64,000 nucleotides of DNA, from contig NC_084834.1 in assembly GCF_033115175.1 (NCBI RefSeq), forward strand, positions 10,389,294 through 10,453,293, in the 5' to 3' direction. Numbering within the stretch: the first letter of the stretch is position 1; each line of letters opens with the position of its first letter. Source of the DNA: Lepus europaeus. Its lineage: Eukaryota > Chordata > Mammalia > Lagomorpha > Leporidae. The notes beneath the pieces are model-generated. The model was not told the DNA's origin. It saw only the letters and a program-made list of their open reading frames with translations, and searched no databases. Below, in pieces: positions 35,972 to 48,054 of the stretch. Both the position numbers and the translations under genes were made by a program.

Positions 35972-35975
<4 letters not shown>
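34625..35975 (-). pseudogene. older L1, ORF2 remnant (5' part of the split element)
   Basis: Antisense ORF2 homologous to roughly residues 550-1000 of the intact ORF2. FADD is still readable on the minus strand near 35524-35535 and the GEKLEAFPL block near 35675, but stops and indels break the frame. The left edge abuts an AT microsatellite near 35975, so this L1 was 5'-truncated in the reverse transcriptase domain. Confidence 0.9.

Positions 35976-36012
<37 letters not shown>
35971..36012 (+). repeat. (TA)n microsatellite
   Basis: catacatacatatata followed by about 14 TA units, at the 5' junction of the older L1. Confidence 0.93.
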
Positions 36013-36016
<4 letters not shown>

Positions 36017-36144
36017 GAGACTAAAATAACAAATTTTGTCATAATTCATTGATATTAGAGTTTTACATCTTACTTTTCAAAGCCACAAAGGAGAAGAATT
36101 TTCCATAACATTTTACCTCTGTGTCTTTATGTACAAAAGAAAAT

Positions 36145-36470
36145 CAGAGTTAGCATTTAGTGCAGGTGTTAAGATACCATTTGAGACACACAAAATCCCA
36201 TAAGAGAGTGCCTGGATGAATCCAGGCCACACTCCTGATTCCAACTTTCTGTTAATGACTCCATTGGAGACAGTAGTTGATGGCTCAAGTATATCAGTAC
36301 CTCCCAATCATGTGGGAGATCCAGATGGAGTTCCTGGCTCCACTCTGACTCTGGTTCAGCCCAGCTCCGCTGTTGCAATAGTTTGAGGAACAAGCAGTTG
36401 GGAGATCTCTCTTAGCCTATCCCTCTTCTTTTAAATAAATAAAATAAAAATATACTTTTAAAACTTAAAA
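36145..36470 (+). mobile_element. old C repeat SINE
   Basis: Diverged head (agcatttagtgcaggtgtta), body including tgtgggagatccagatgg (36310-36327), tail aaataaataaaataaa. Confidence 0.8.
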
Positions 36471-37606
36471 AAGTAACAACCTATATACAAAGCTTGTTTA
36501 TGTTTATCCTTCTAATATGCATTACATCAGAATAGTTTCAATAATATTCAGGAATGATGAATTTACACTTGAATTCTACATAGAGGAAGAAGAGAATTTT
36601 GTATGAAAATCTAAAATGTCTACTTATTTCTTGGAAATTTTCACATGCAATGTTGTTTATGCTAATCAACCAACTATTGTTTCATCCATGAGAGTTCTAT
36701 ACTAACCTGAATTTGAAACGTAAGAAACTAAAAGGCTCTGCTAATCTGATATTTTTGTGGTTGATTATTCTGACCCATAGAAATTTTTTCTCAATTATTG
36801 TCCTTGAGCCAATTTGATTTTTCTTTGGTTCTTTGACTAAAAATTTAATTTAAAATGTAGTTTTAGAAAGTAGTGTATATTTTACTATGTCCTATAATGT
36901 TTTTATAAAATGAATTGACTCACATATTAGAAAAATATAGTTTAGTTCAGTTTTTTTTTAAGTCCATGCAGTTTTTGTTTGTGACCATGTAAACAATGAA
37001 TAGAATATTCATTATTTTATTAGGGGAACAAATAGCATACACTGCCAGGTAAGCTGGGGAAGATACTATACCTTTATAAAGAATTAAAATAGAAAGTTCA
37101 GCCAAATTAGAATGCATGAAATGTAGAAAATTAGTGTTTGAGCATTCATCAAAGTCATAACGTAACTGTTCTCAGGAATACCTGTATTGGATGATTTATA
37201 CTTTTCTGCTTTCTTTTGATCTTCATAATTATATTTTCAATTTAAGAATAATTTACTTATAGCAACTTGGGACAATTTTATTAGACATGTAACATTACAT
37301 TGTGAAATTACCAATTTAAACACACCAGCTCCTGTTTTAAATGCATGGCCTTGATGAATGTAAATGTGTTCATAATTATTGCCCTCATATTTCATATAGG
37401 CTGAAAAGTATAATGAATTAGTAGAAATCCCAGTACCTAACAGCACTTTTCCTTTGGCATCACCAAATTAAATCTCCAATAGGCCATGTGAACCTATGAC
37501 CGTAAAAACTACTTGAAACTAAAAATTTTGCAACATTATATGACTTGCTTAGTTAATGGCATTTCAAGCCTCAGCAATTATGCATTCAATGCTTTATTCT
37601 CTAACT
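36471..37606. other. AT-rich single-copy DNA
   Basis: No repeat or exon recognised. Stops are dense in all frames. Confidence 0.45.
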
Positions 37607-37620
37607 CAGGCAATACTTTT

Positions 37621-37850
37621 TTTTTTTTTTTTTTTTTTTTTACAGGCAGAGTGGACAGTGAGAGAGAGAGAGAGACAGAGAGAAAGGTCTTCCTTTGCCG
37701 TTGGTTCACCCTCCAATGGCCGCCGCGGTAGCGCACTGTGGCCGGCGCACAACGCTGATCCGATGGCAGGAGCCAGGTGCTTCTCCTGGTCTCCCATGGG
37801 GTGCAGGGCCCAAGCACTTGGGCCATCCTCCACTTCATTCCCGGGCCATA
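37621..37850 (-). mobile_element. 5'-truncated young C repeat SINE with TSD
   Basis: T22 run, CpG-rich body, but the tRNA-like head is missing. It breaks off at cccgggccata. The exact 14-bp TSD caggcaatactttt lies at 37607-37620 and 37851-37864, so truncation occurred at insertion. Confidence 0.95.
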
Positions 37851-37983
37851 CAGGCAATACTTTTTAACCCAGGATATCCCATTGTCCTATGTTGAACACC
37901 TATGAAACTTAAATTGAGAAATAAGTATACCACTTAGTATAACTTTGAAATGAATGTTGTTTTTAGAGTTCTATTCTTTTTCC

Positions 37984-38318
37984 TAAATATTTATTTATTT
38001 TACTTGAAAGTCAGAGTTACACAGAGAAAAGGAAAAGCAGAGAGAGAAAGAGAGAGAGAGGTCTTCCATCTGCTGGTTCACTCCCTAGTTGGCTGCAACG
38101 GCCAGAGCTGTGCCGATCCAAAGCCAGGAGCCAGGAGCTTCCCCCAGGTCTCCCACATGGGTGCAGGGGCCCAAGGACTTGGGCCACCTTCTACTGCTCT
38201 TCCAGGCCACAGCAGAGAGCTGGATCAGAAGTGGAGCAGCTGGGACTCAAACCGGCCCCCATCTGGATGCTGGCACTGTAGGTGGCAGCCTTACCACTAT
38301 GCCATAGTGCCAGCCCCA
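37984..38318 (-). mobile_element. C repeat SINE with TSD
   Basis: Full complement of a C repeat. The head ends at gtgccagcccc (38317). Flanks carry agttctattctttt / agatctattctttt. Confidence 0.93.
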
Positions 38319-38759
38319 AGATCTATTCTTTTGAGAAAAGTAGTAGGTGACTATTAGAGCAGTTGAAAAGATTTTTAATTTTATTATGCAACTGGCAAAA
38401 GCTTTACTACAAAAGTTACTTTTACGAAGTGTTCTACAGAACAAAAGATTATGTACATAACTGATAAGTCATATAAGAAATGCACCCACAAAAATATTTT
38501 CTAGATATTGGTTGCCATTTTATTTCAAAAAATACACTATATTACACAATATTAATGTTCCAAAAAAGTCATCCTGAAAAACAACACATATTTGTAGTGT
38601 ACTAAGGAAATCTAACGTGTTGCTACTTCTTTGTTGACAAAGTTGTGAACTGTGTGTTTTAGAGTAGGGTAGTTCTGCAAATGCTTTAAATGGTAGAGAA
38701 ACAACAATCACATAGAACATTGAATTAAAAGGTAAGTTTAATTTATTGCAAAAAATTTG

Positions 38760-38890
38760 AGACCCGTTGAATAGTTTTCACAATATGTAGGTTTTGTGAG
38801 CTTTTGAAAATTTCTCATATACATGGTTTTCAAGTTATTTTGCATCAAAATCACTCATGTTTTAATTCCATTTTTCCATTTGAGATACCC
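38760..38890 (-). mobile_element. mariner-like MITE (copy B)
   Basis: Matches the complement of copy A through ttttaattccatttttccat and the tgcatcaaaa block. Strongly diverged. Confidence 0.4.
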
Positions 38891-39941
38891 TTATTATCTG
38901 GGTTTTAACTATGCCTTGGTCCACCAAGCCATCCCAAGGGCCACTGCCTCTTAAGCACAAACACCATTGCCAGGGAAGAGGAATACAAAGATCAAGTGCA
39001 TTCTTGGCTCCGTGGTGAAATGCAACTTCACAAATCTTCCTTTTCCTGAAAGAGCAGGGAGTTCTGCAACTCCTAACGGCCCTGATTACTCTGAACCACT
39101 AGACAACAGCTCTGGAGAGTGGAACATATGGCCTAGCACAGAAAGTTCATTTCCATTCTTCTGCACTCCCCTACATCACTTTTAGGGACAAATTTTGCTC
39201 TGGGATACTTAGTTCTCATTGAATTCTAAAGCTGCTGCCTGCTGTGAGGTAAATGTGACTATAACTTCTAGAAAGTTGTATTTCTTGATCAGAAAATAGC
39301 TCAGAGAACTCAGGAAGATCTGCTATGTGGACTAAAATGGTGATATAAATTCCGGGGGAACATTTCCTATTTTTCAGGCTTAAATTCATTTTGGCTTTTA
39401 TGTGCAAGAGAGGGAACAAGTGGTTATCTGAACAAATTCAAGCTCCTAAATTTTCTTTGATCTTTTCAGCTAAAGGAAGTCAACTGCTTTGTTTTCTGAA
39501 AGAGATAATTACCTTAATTATGTACCTGTCATGCGTAGAAATTAGCAGAAAAGACAATACTTAATTGATAAACCCTTCGATATAATTTCATAAGCACACA
39601 GTTCTATCTTGCATGGAAGAGCATGACAAATAGGCAGAATGGGGTATGTGTGATCTATCCGGCTTTGGAGTGCTGTGATAAATGAATCTATTAACATATA
39701 ATGTTCCCATTTACTCAAGAATGATCTTGAAACTGAGTTATGGGCTAATGCTATCCTCATTAACCCTCCAAAGAGCAGCTTGTAAAACAATATTCCTTAT
39801 CATCACATTAATTACTAGAAATATCAATTATAATGATGTGCATCTCCTCAGATCTTTCTAGGGGAAAATGTTTGAAATGGAGATGACATTTAATTAAAAA
39901 TGTTTGACATGTAGGCTCTCTCTTTCAAACCTTAGAATTTT

Positions 39942-40000
39942 TATAATATACATATATATACATATATTTGCTATATGTATATATATATAGTATATATGTA
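39942..40000 (+). repeat. AT-rich palindromic microsatellite
   Basis: Alternating ATAC/TATA units with the near-palindrome atatatttgctatatgtatat. Confidence 0.8.
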
Positions 40001-40058
40001 ATTTTGTCCCAAGACTGCTACAAGGAGAACCTTTACTTACCAAAGATCTCTTAACAAA

Positions 40059-40392
40059 TGGACCAATTCTTTTTTGTTGTTTTTTCTTTTTTTTTTTTGG
40101 TCAATTTTCTTTGGTTTTTTTTCTTTTCTCTTTTTTTTTTTTTCTTTTTTTACGGGACACTGGCGCGACGCCCCCGCGCGCGCCCCTCTCGCCGCAAGGT
40201 AAAGGTGCCCCTTTACCAAAGGCAGCCGCCAAGAGAGGCTTGCACAGCAGGAGAGCGAGCGCCCCCGCCTGGGCGGGGCAGGAGGGGCGGAGTCAGGGGG
40301 GGACAGACGGAACGGGACCCTTCCGACTCCCCACGGGCCCGCCACCCCGACCCGGAGGCGGACAGGCGGTACTCCCGGGTGGACCAATTCTT
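40059..40392 (-). mobile_element. GC-rich polyadenylated retroinsertion, source unknown
   Basis: An exact 13-bp TSD, tggaccaattctt (40059-40071 and 40380-40392), brackets about 80 nt of T-rich sequence (complement of an A tail, with one non-A block ggtcaattttctttgg) and about 230 bp of very GC-rich, CpG-dense sequence (40152-40379). The insert reads on the minus strand from 40379. It contains a perfect stem GGTAAAGG/CCTTTACC with a 4-nt loop (40198-40217). I do not recognise the source. A GC-rich 5' UTR, pre-rRNA spacer or structured ncRNA are all possible. Undecayed CpGs and the perfect TSD indicate a recent event. Confidence 0.85.
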
Positions 40393-40691
40393 AATAGGGC
40401 AAATTAGTTGGAATTTCAATTGCATTAAGCCCCCCCTCTTTTTTTTTTTATTAGACATCAATAACAAATTAATGATGTGAAACCACCTGGCTACAAAAGT
40501 TCACTTCTCCCAGATGTGAACCTGAGCCATTCTCCTAACCTCTCCTTTCTGTAGTTATTTCATGTTAAATTTGTGATAATGATGGCATCAACCTCCTAAT
40601 GAGTGTTAAATAAAGAAATATGTGTAAAGAAGTTAGAACAAAGCCTGGTGTATAGTAGACAGTGAATAAAAGTTTCGAAAGTTTCATTTCA

Positions 40692-41012
40692 TTTTTTTTT
40701 AACTTTTATTTAATGAATATAAATTTCCAGTGTACAGCTTATGCATTACAATGGCTTCCCCCTCCCATAACTTCCCTCCCACCCACAACCCTCCCCTCTC
40801 CCGCTCCCTCTCCCCTTCCATTTGCATCAAGATTCATTTTCAATTCTCTTTATATACAGAAGATCAATTTAGTATAAAGATTTCAACAGTTTGCACCCAC
40901 ATAGAAACACAAAGTGAAACACACTGTTGAAGTACTAGTTATAGCATCAAATCAAAATGTACAGCACATTAAGGACAGAGATCCCACATGAGGAGCAAGT
41001 GCACAGTGGCTC
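40692..41012 (-). mobile_element. 5'-truncated L1 3' end
   Basis: Complement of the last ~320 bp of the full-length L1 family: tail at 40693, poly(A) signal tttatt, C-rich complement of the G-tract at 40760-40820. A short tcatttttt repeat flanks it. Confidence 0.93.
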
Positions 41013-41054
41013 ATTTTTTAAAATAATTTAACTTTAATAAGCATATTTGAGGTT

Positions 41055-41180
41055 GATTCAAATATTTTGTAGACAATGGACTTGAAAGATGTTTGTTTTG
41101 TGCAAAAAAAAAAAAATTGAAATCCATGATTGTTTTTTTCATAATGCCTTGTTTTCCTTAAACTTTTTGAAAACCCTTCA
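41055..41180 (+). mobile_element. mariner-like MITE (copy C)
   Basis: Shares with copy A the order gtgcaaaa - ttgaaatccatg - ttttcataatg - cattttcc-like - actttttgaaaa. Confidence 0.45.
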
Positions 41181-44089
41181 TATGCAGGAATTTCCTATAA
41201 ATTTGACAACAAAATGAACTTTCCTTCAAATGCATTTCCCATGAAGGTTTTGAAGTCCAGGAGTGCAGCAGTCTTTCTACAACTCTTTTTAGGTTGGTGT
41301 TCACTTATGTATATGTAATGCCCAATACCTGCTGTAGCTGCATCTACTCACTCTATTTAAAGAGATTAGGAAATGTTTGTTGCAAATAGCTTGTAGAAGC
41401 ATGAAGATTGATTCAGGAGAGACCCCAAGGGACTGTTGCAAATCCCCACTGAAGCTGTAAATAGAACACGGGAGTTTCTATCTTCCAGTTCAGTGCTCAG
41501 CCTAATAGGATAGACTTTGTTCCTCTTTCCATAGGAGAATTCCCGTTTTCTTTAAATGAATGTGTTTTGCACAGGCTTAGAATCGCCTAGAATTATTCAC
41601 ATGGGGACTCTTAGCAAAGATGTGATAAAGGGTCCAACTACCTGGCCTCGTTTCAATGGCCTAAACTTTTTGCCTACTCAGAAATAGAGCTGCCCAAGAC
41701 AATCTTACTGCAGGTGGGCCTTCAAGATTTGCAGCATTCCTTTAATTATTTTCACCTATCATTATTATTGTGGTTACTCTCAGTAAATGCAAAACCTCAT
41801 CAGGCTCTCGTGGAGCTGCAGTCGGGGAAGGTTCTCTAGGAACACCTGGTTCACCGGCATTTGGTCAGAACAGGCACACCACAGGAAGTGACCACCTCGG
41901 CCTTTTTCTCTAAGCCCTGTGTACACAGGAAACAGTGGTGAGTAGGAAATGACCCCCTGGCTTTGCGCCTCTCCAGTCAGATTAACAGGAAAGAACTACC
42001 CTTTCCCATGTAAGAACTGTGGCTGTCTCCCTTTACCTAAGAGAACAGGCACATGGTCTCCAAGGTTCCCTTCTTGCCACTCAAAGCTAAGCTGCAGTGT
42101 GTGCTTACTGAGTAATGTGGACAAAACCCCTACTGACTTGACCAAACTTGTGCTGGGTTTCATCCCTTCCTTCCTTCCTATACCTGAATATCAATGCTGT
42201 CTCTATAGGAGCCAAAGTCAGCATGAGATGGGGAACCACCATACATAAGAAGACTGCCTGCCCAGAGAATACTTCCTACTCGACTGTCAGATCACGCTAC
42301 ACACTCATCACACTCACCCACACCCAGCTTCTTCTGGCTTTATTTATGCCTGCCTATAAGAGAAAATTTCTTTCTGCATAACCTCCATGAAACACAAAGA
42401 TATCACAGTCAGAGCAGTTTCCTGATGCAATGGTTTCCTCCCACTACCAGGATCTCTCCTCCACTTACTGCCATAATTGTTTTGTACAAAGTGTCTCCTT
42501 GTGTAAGTTTGTATTGACTTTCATTTAACCTCTGAAAACACAGACTAAGGTAGAAATGAATTTGTCCTATAACATTTAGGATATGAAGCAAGAAACCTGC
42601 CAGTCTCAGTTTTCACAAAGATTAAAACGACAGAGTACAGTAGCATTCAAATTTATACTGCTTTCCAGAAATTTCAAAGCAGAGAGCAGGTCAGTTTTGC
42701 AAGCCAAAGAAACATAGCTCCAGCTAATAAAAAGATTATCAAGACTAACAGAACACAGCGAAGACGGATCAGCTTTGCTGAGATTCCTCAGTATTCTCTG
42801 AGTCTCAGCCTCCACTCACTACCCCTGCAGCAGTCATAGAGGCCTTTGAATATATCGTCATGTAACCCCTGCAGTGTGGACACAAAAGCTTCAGTCCCCT
42901 CTGAGGACCGGAACGGTAAGAAGTTGGACTGAAAGCAGCATATGCAAGGGCAGTCTGTAGTCTCAAAGTCTGTGAAAGCAAGAGATGGATTTGTATTTCC
43001 CATGCACCAGATGTTGACGCCGCAGCGACATTTGATAAAGTCGTTAAAATTTCCATCATCTTGAATGATCTCTCTTAATTTTAAGTGGTGTTACTTGAAT
43101 GCAACATGAGAGATAAGTTAAATTTGAAGATAATGTACATTTCAGCTCGTACAGATAGAAGATAACCTCAATCCAGACGCATTTTGTTCTCCAAAGAGAA
43201 TAGAGATTACTTATCTCTGTGCAGGTCACCTTCTGCCTAAAATGAAAAATGACCGTCACTGCTCTTCCTGACTGCTTCTAATCTTTGTGTTCCTGTGAAA
43301 TTATGGGAAGATGAGGTCCCTGATGACACTCAAAATGCATCAGATTCTGTAACAAGTGCTGGGTTAAATGAAACTTCAACACGGACACTCATTAGTAAGC
43401 AATAGCCAGGAATCCATACATCACTCACTTGTAAAATGGACTCAGGCCATTTCCAAAATGTAACATTTGACTGCAACTTTGTGAAGTGAAAAGAGAAGAA
43501 AATGCAATATATGACTGAAGCGATAGAGAAGTGAATTTATGTGCTAGACGCCTTGCAATAAGATTTTATTTTCTAAAATGCATTCATGATTCCTTCATTA
43601 ATTCCCCAAATAATCCTTCTCTGTCCCTAATATTTCAGTGCCCCAAATTTAATTTGTACGATGTCCTACCGATAAAGGCAGAGCACATTATTAACAGTAG
43701 ATTTCCATAAGATCTTGTAAAATAGTTGTAATTTCAAAACTTTGAAGTTTAAAAATATTAACTGTCAAATATCAGAATGTTATATTGCTCAATCACTGAA
43801 GATCATTGAGTTTTTACAATGTTAATTGACATTGAGTATTAAAATTTCTACTGCATTATTCTCTCTCAAAGACTGGTGACATGTAAAGGCTTCAATCTGA
43901 AAGGGAAAGTATTGAATCATGGAACATTATTAAGGAAATACAAAGTGACAGAAAAATAAGTGTTGTATCTGTAAATGTCATAATCGTTGAATAAAGGGAC
44001 TTTTGACAGATTTTAGTCTCGATTGGTAGGATAATAGGAAAATAAAATAATCTGCAATTTAATAGCTACATTGGAAGACTCTTCATATA

Positions 44090-44463
44090 AGAGTATGAAA
44101 ACCAGTCACAGTCACACACAAGAAGAAAATAGGGAGTAGGTGTGGCAGACTCTTCTGTTGCCCTGTCACCTCCTCTCTGCCCACCTCTCATTTCAGCTGC
44201 ACCTGCAGTGGACAGTTCCTTCTGTGTGCTGATGGGCTCAGCCTCCTTCCAGCAACACTGTGGGACAGTCCATGCTCAGAGGCCCTACAGAAAGAGGGTC
44301 TCTGCTTCCCAGAGCAGTACGTCCACCCTGCACTTAGCAGAGTTTCCCTTCTCTGCTGTCTTCTTGCATTGTCATCCCTGCTGCCTAGGTCGCATTCCAA
44401 ATAAAGGACCTCTACCACAGTTTTTGTAGCTGGCTCTGCTTCCAGAGAAACACACTCCAAGGT
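44090..44463 (+). repeat. probable ancient ERVL-type LTR
   Basis: The 3' end has aataaaggacctctaccacag then tggctctgcttccagagaaac, the order typical of old ERVL-class LTR ends. The 5' boundary is not resolvable. Confidence 0.35.
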
Positions 44464-44609
44464 CCTGATTCAAATGAAAAATACCTCCAGAATTCCAGTT
44501 GTCCAGAATTAATAGGCATCCTTAATTTTAAAAAAAATTAGAAATTTTTTATGTGTACTACCCTAATAGAAACACAAGCATATCCAAAGGGCTTAGGGAA
44601 ATGCATATT

Positions 44610-44700
44610 ATGAAAAACTATGTGTATACTTCAAAAAGTTTTGTGTAGAAATAGATATACCTTTCAATTCCATTTTTTGCAAAGTTTTTGGAATATCCAA
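44610..44700 (-). mobile_element. mariner-like MITE fragment (copy D)
   Basis: tacttcaaaaagttttgtg and ctttcaattccattttttgc match the terminal and internal blocks of the other copies in reverse order. Confidence 0.35.
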
Positions 44701-45537
44701 GTTTAGAATTCAGAATGAATTCGGGAAGATATTTCTCCTGAGGAGTTCAATTGTGAGACAGAAATTGGAAAATTAGAGAAGTTTGGGTTTTGAAATATTC
44801 CTTAAAAATTATCTAATTATAACTGAAGAATATTTAAATCGTTTGACCATCAATCAAAACATCCTCTTTCGTCCACGAATGCTTTCTTGAAGTGATAATG
44901 AACTTAAAACACAAAATAATTAGCCAAATTATTCTTCACTTATTTTCAGAAATGGAAGCTGACTACCAGATTTCTGCAGCTAATATTATCATACTTTACC
45001 AGAAACTTCAGATGCAAGCTGAGCTGTGTAGTACGATGATTTGTACCAAGACTTCATGTAAAAATTGAGCTATCGTTAATACAGCCCTTCTCCAGAATGC
45101 TTTTGTGCTTGTTCAGTAATTGAAATTAGATAACTAATAACATCTTACATGTAATGTGGCTGCTCCAGTAAGCTTCCAATTTTCCATTGCTATGGAACAG
45201 AAATTTGCGACCTCAATCAATGGATCCTCTAGCTTTTTAGCAGATCCAAATTTTCTTTCCAGCAAATATTTTCCACTTGCCCATGATTGCAGCTGTTCTG
45301 TCATGTATAGGGAAGAAGTGGCAACTCAGATTATTGAGTTTTTCCCTTACATCATGTAAGTATCCAGCCAGTTTATAACTGAGGGTATGATTTCAGTTAT
45401 TCACATAAAAGACCCAGACCTCAGGCACTAACTGAATAGGAACTTCAGATCCAAGCTATCTATTGTCCAGGTCCTGGCAAAAATGCAGCTCAATAATAGG
45501 ATTTGTGAAGGAACTGATTTTAAGAATCTGTGAAGTC

Positions 45538-45939
45538 GTCATGACAACAGCCTAGGGTGGTTACTGGTGCCATAAACTAGAGTATCAATTTGTTGGGTCA
45601 ACAACAGGAGCCACTGTGCACTTGCTCCTCATGTGGGATCTCTGTCCTTAATGTGCTGTACATTTTGATTTAATGCTATAACTAGTACTCCAACAGTATG
45701 TTTCACTTTGTGTTTCTATGTGGGTACAAACTGTTGAAATCTTTATACTAAATTGATCTTCTGTATATAAAGAGAATTGAAAATGAATCTTGATGCAAAT
45801 GGAAGGGGAGAGGGAGCGGGAGAGGGGAGGGTTGCGGGTGGGAGGGAAGTTATGGGAGGGGGAAGCCATTGTAATGCATAAGCTGTACACTGGAAATTTA
45901 TATTCATTAAATAAAAGTTTAAAAAAAAGAATAAAAAAA
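45538..45939 (+). mobile_element. 5'-truncated L1 3' end with TSD
   Basis: About 400 bp of the young L1 3' UTR, beginning within the region that follows the novel segment of the full-length copy. The A tail is interrupted (aaaaaaaagaataaaaaaaa). Exact 16-bp TSD aagaatctgtgaagtc at 45522-45537 and 45940-45955. Confidence 0.96.
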
Positions 45940-46469
45940 AAGAATCTGTGAAGTCATCCCCTTTTTCTCCTACTCCTTATGGAAATGCTGTGTAACATGT
46001 ATCAAATCCATTTCACAGAAAATCTGAAGTCACCAATTTTGTTACCATTGTATTTTAAAGGATATCTAAATGCTGTTCTATACAGAGGACCCATGCTAAA
46101 TTTATTTTAGTATAAAATATTTTATTTACATTTTATATCAGTATTTATATTTGTACAAAGCAGAAATCATTCTTTAATCGGGCTTTTTAAACTATGTTTC
46201 TGTATTTCTATGACTATCGAGGGTCTAACTTTTCTGTATTTCTTCCCCACCAGATCCTATGAGAACTTCTGTCCTGCTCTTTTATCCTGTTTTAACAACA
46301 GGGTACGAGAAGCAAATGTTATGACATTAGGAGAATGTGTTGCCTAACAACTAGTTATGTTCAAATTCGGAAAAACGTCCAACCTATTGAAACATAAAGG
46401 GTGAGGGCTCTGCATGGATGTTGTAGACCCTTAAACTTGGATAAAGGAGGAAAGGCACTCAAGTGTTTC

Positions 46470-47046
46470 AAAGAGAGTCCTCAGAAATCTAAAGAGATTT
46501 ACCATGTGTCCCAGCTTCCCACTCCTGGAACTACATCCGGAGGGAATAAAATCAGCATGTGAAAGGGTTATCTGTACCTGCATGTTTATATCAGCTCGGT
46601 TCACAATAGCTAAGACAATGACTGGCTAGAGAAAATGTGATATAAAGAAAAAAAGAATGAAATATTGTCTTTTGCAGCAAAAGGGAGGCAATTAAAGACC
46701 ATTACACTTAGGGAAATAAACCAGACCCCAGAAGACAAATATCACATGTTTCCTCTGACTTCTGGCAGCAAACCTATAGAGTACCAAAAAATGCCATGTA
46801 TCTGAGCGAAATTGAGCCCTTGTCTGTATTCTGCTGAACAGTGACTTTTCTACTTTTTGCTTATTGAACTATATTTAGTGGAGCATTAAGGCTGTGACTA
46901 CAAAGTAAATTAAAAATGTTATTTTGGAAAGTTAGAAAGAATGAACATAAGAATGAAAGAAAGAGGAAAACAGGGAAGTATTATATTCTTACAATTGTAT
47001 CTACGAGGTACATGAAATCTACTCTCCTTATATTAATAAAATTCAA
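46470..47046 (+). mobile_element. ancient L1 3' end
   Basis: Degraded ORF2 C-terminus (cagcttcccactcctggaac; gttatctgtacctgcatgttta; ttcacaatagctaagac) and 3' UTR (gagcccttgtctgtattctg; cttattgaact), ending near an ttaataaaattc signal. No open frame. Confidence 0.75.
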
Positions 47047-47047
47047 T

Positions 47048-47077
47048 GTGCTCATTTTGGCAGCACATATACTAAAA
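47048..47077 (+). pseudogene. U6 snRNA 5' fragment (30 nt)
   Basis: gtgctcattttggcagcaca plus tatactaaaa matches U6 nt 1-30 with three changes. It starts at the exact U6 5' end and passes into A-rich sequence. It abuts the ancient L1 3' end. Too short to be functional. Confidence 0.8.
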
Positions 47078-47092
47078 AAACAAATAATTTTT

Positions 47093-47285
47093 AAGAATGT
47101 ACTATGCACAGGTAGAGGCTAAATGATTTCTTTTCTTCATTATTTCATTACATCTTCATAATTACCCTAGGAGAAGTATTGTTATTTCCATGTCTACATG
47201 AAATAAGTGAGGGTCAACTGTTTTGGTGAATTTGTTGAAGGTCGTTTAGAAAATAAGTTGCAGAATCAGAACACCAAAAACTGTG
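47093..47285 (+). mobile_element. MIR SINE remnant
   Basis: Blocks follow MIR order: tactatgcacagg, ttatttcattacatcttcat, ccctaggagaagtattg, tgaaataagtgaggg, gaaggtcgtttag, cagaatcagaac. Confidence 0.6.
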
Positions 47286-47740
47286 TTTGTTCTATTCTCT
47301 TTCACTGGAAACACTGGTGTGTGCATAGATAAATTTGAATGTGTACACAAGCACAGCTCTTAGCTCCTAATGTGGTATAATCGTGTCGACCCATTTTCTT
47401 TTTCATTCTGCTTTTTTCTCATGAAGAATCTAGGTCCTGATGCCTAGAATGCCTGCATCTATAAGCATTAATACAAGAGTCTTTTTTAAAACACAACTCT
47501 GAATTTTCATGTTAATTAATCAAAAGAATCTGTATCTACTTGTAAGTGAACAAATCCATGTCTATCAAAGGAATACTGTCGGCCCTGAATAATCATTAAC
47601 TGGTCTGCCCCCAGTTTATGGCAAACATCTACATTTTATGACTAATTTTTACTTGCTTTTAATTAATTCTTTCTAAAAATATAATGAACTTCGTAGTGAT
47701 ACTGGTAAGATAATTTATAACAATTATAGTCCTTCTAAGT

Positions 47741-48046
47741 TTTTTTTGGACAGGCAGAGTTAGTGAGAGAGAGAGAGACAGAGAGAAATGTCTTCCTTCC
47801 ATTGGTTCACCCCCAAATGGCCGCCATGCTGATCCAAAGCCAGGAGCCAGGTGCTTCCTCCTGGTCTGCCATGCAGGTGCAGGACCCAAGGACCTGGGCC
47901 ATCTTCCACTGCACTCCCGGGCCACAGCAGAGAGCTGGACTGGAAGAAGAGCAACTGGGACAGAATCCGGCACCCCAACCGGGACAAGAACCCGGGGTCC
48001 AGCACCACAGGCAGAGGATTAGCCTAGTGAGCCATGGCGGCGGCCC
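47741..48046 (-). mobile_element. C repeat SINE
   Basis: Complement of a full body. The head ends gccatggcggcggccc (48045). taagttttttt occurs at both ends. Confidence 0.93.
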
Positions 48047-48054
48047 TGTAAGTT

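Larger units (their letters stand above)
38319..40058. other. AT-rich single-copy DNA with a mariner-like MITE
   Basis: A relative of the 6.5-kb palindromic element lies near 38760-38890 in opposite orientation (tgcatcaaaatcac...ttttaattccatttttccat). An AT-rich palindromic tract lies at 39942-40000. No gene seen. Confidence 0.4.
41013..45521. other. mostly single-copy DNA
   Basis: Contains two mariner-like MITE relatives (about 41055-41180 and 44610-44700) and a probable ancient LTR (about 44090-44463). No gene is established. A Cys-rich 91-codon minus frame spans about 42788-43069 and is probably chance. Confidence 0.4.
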
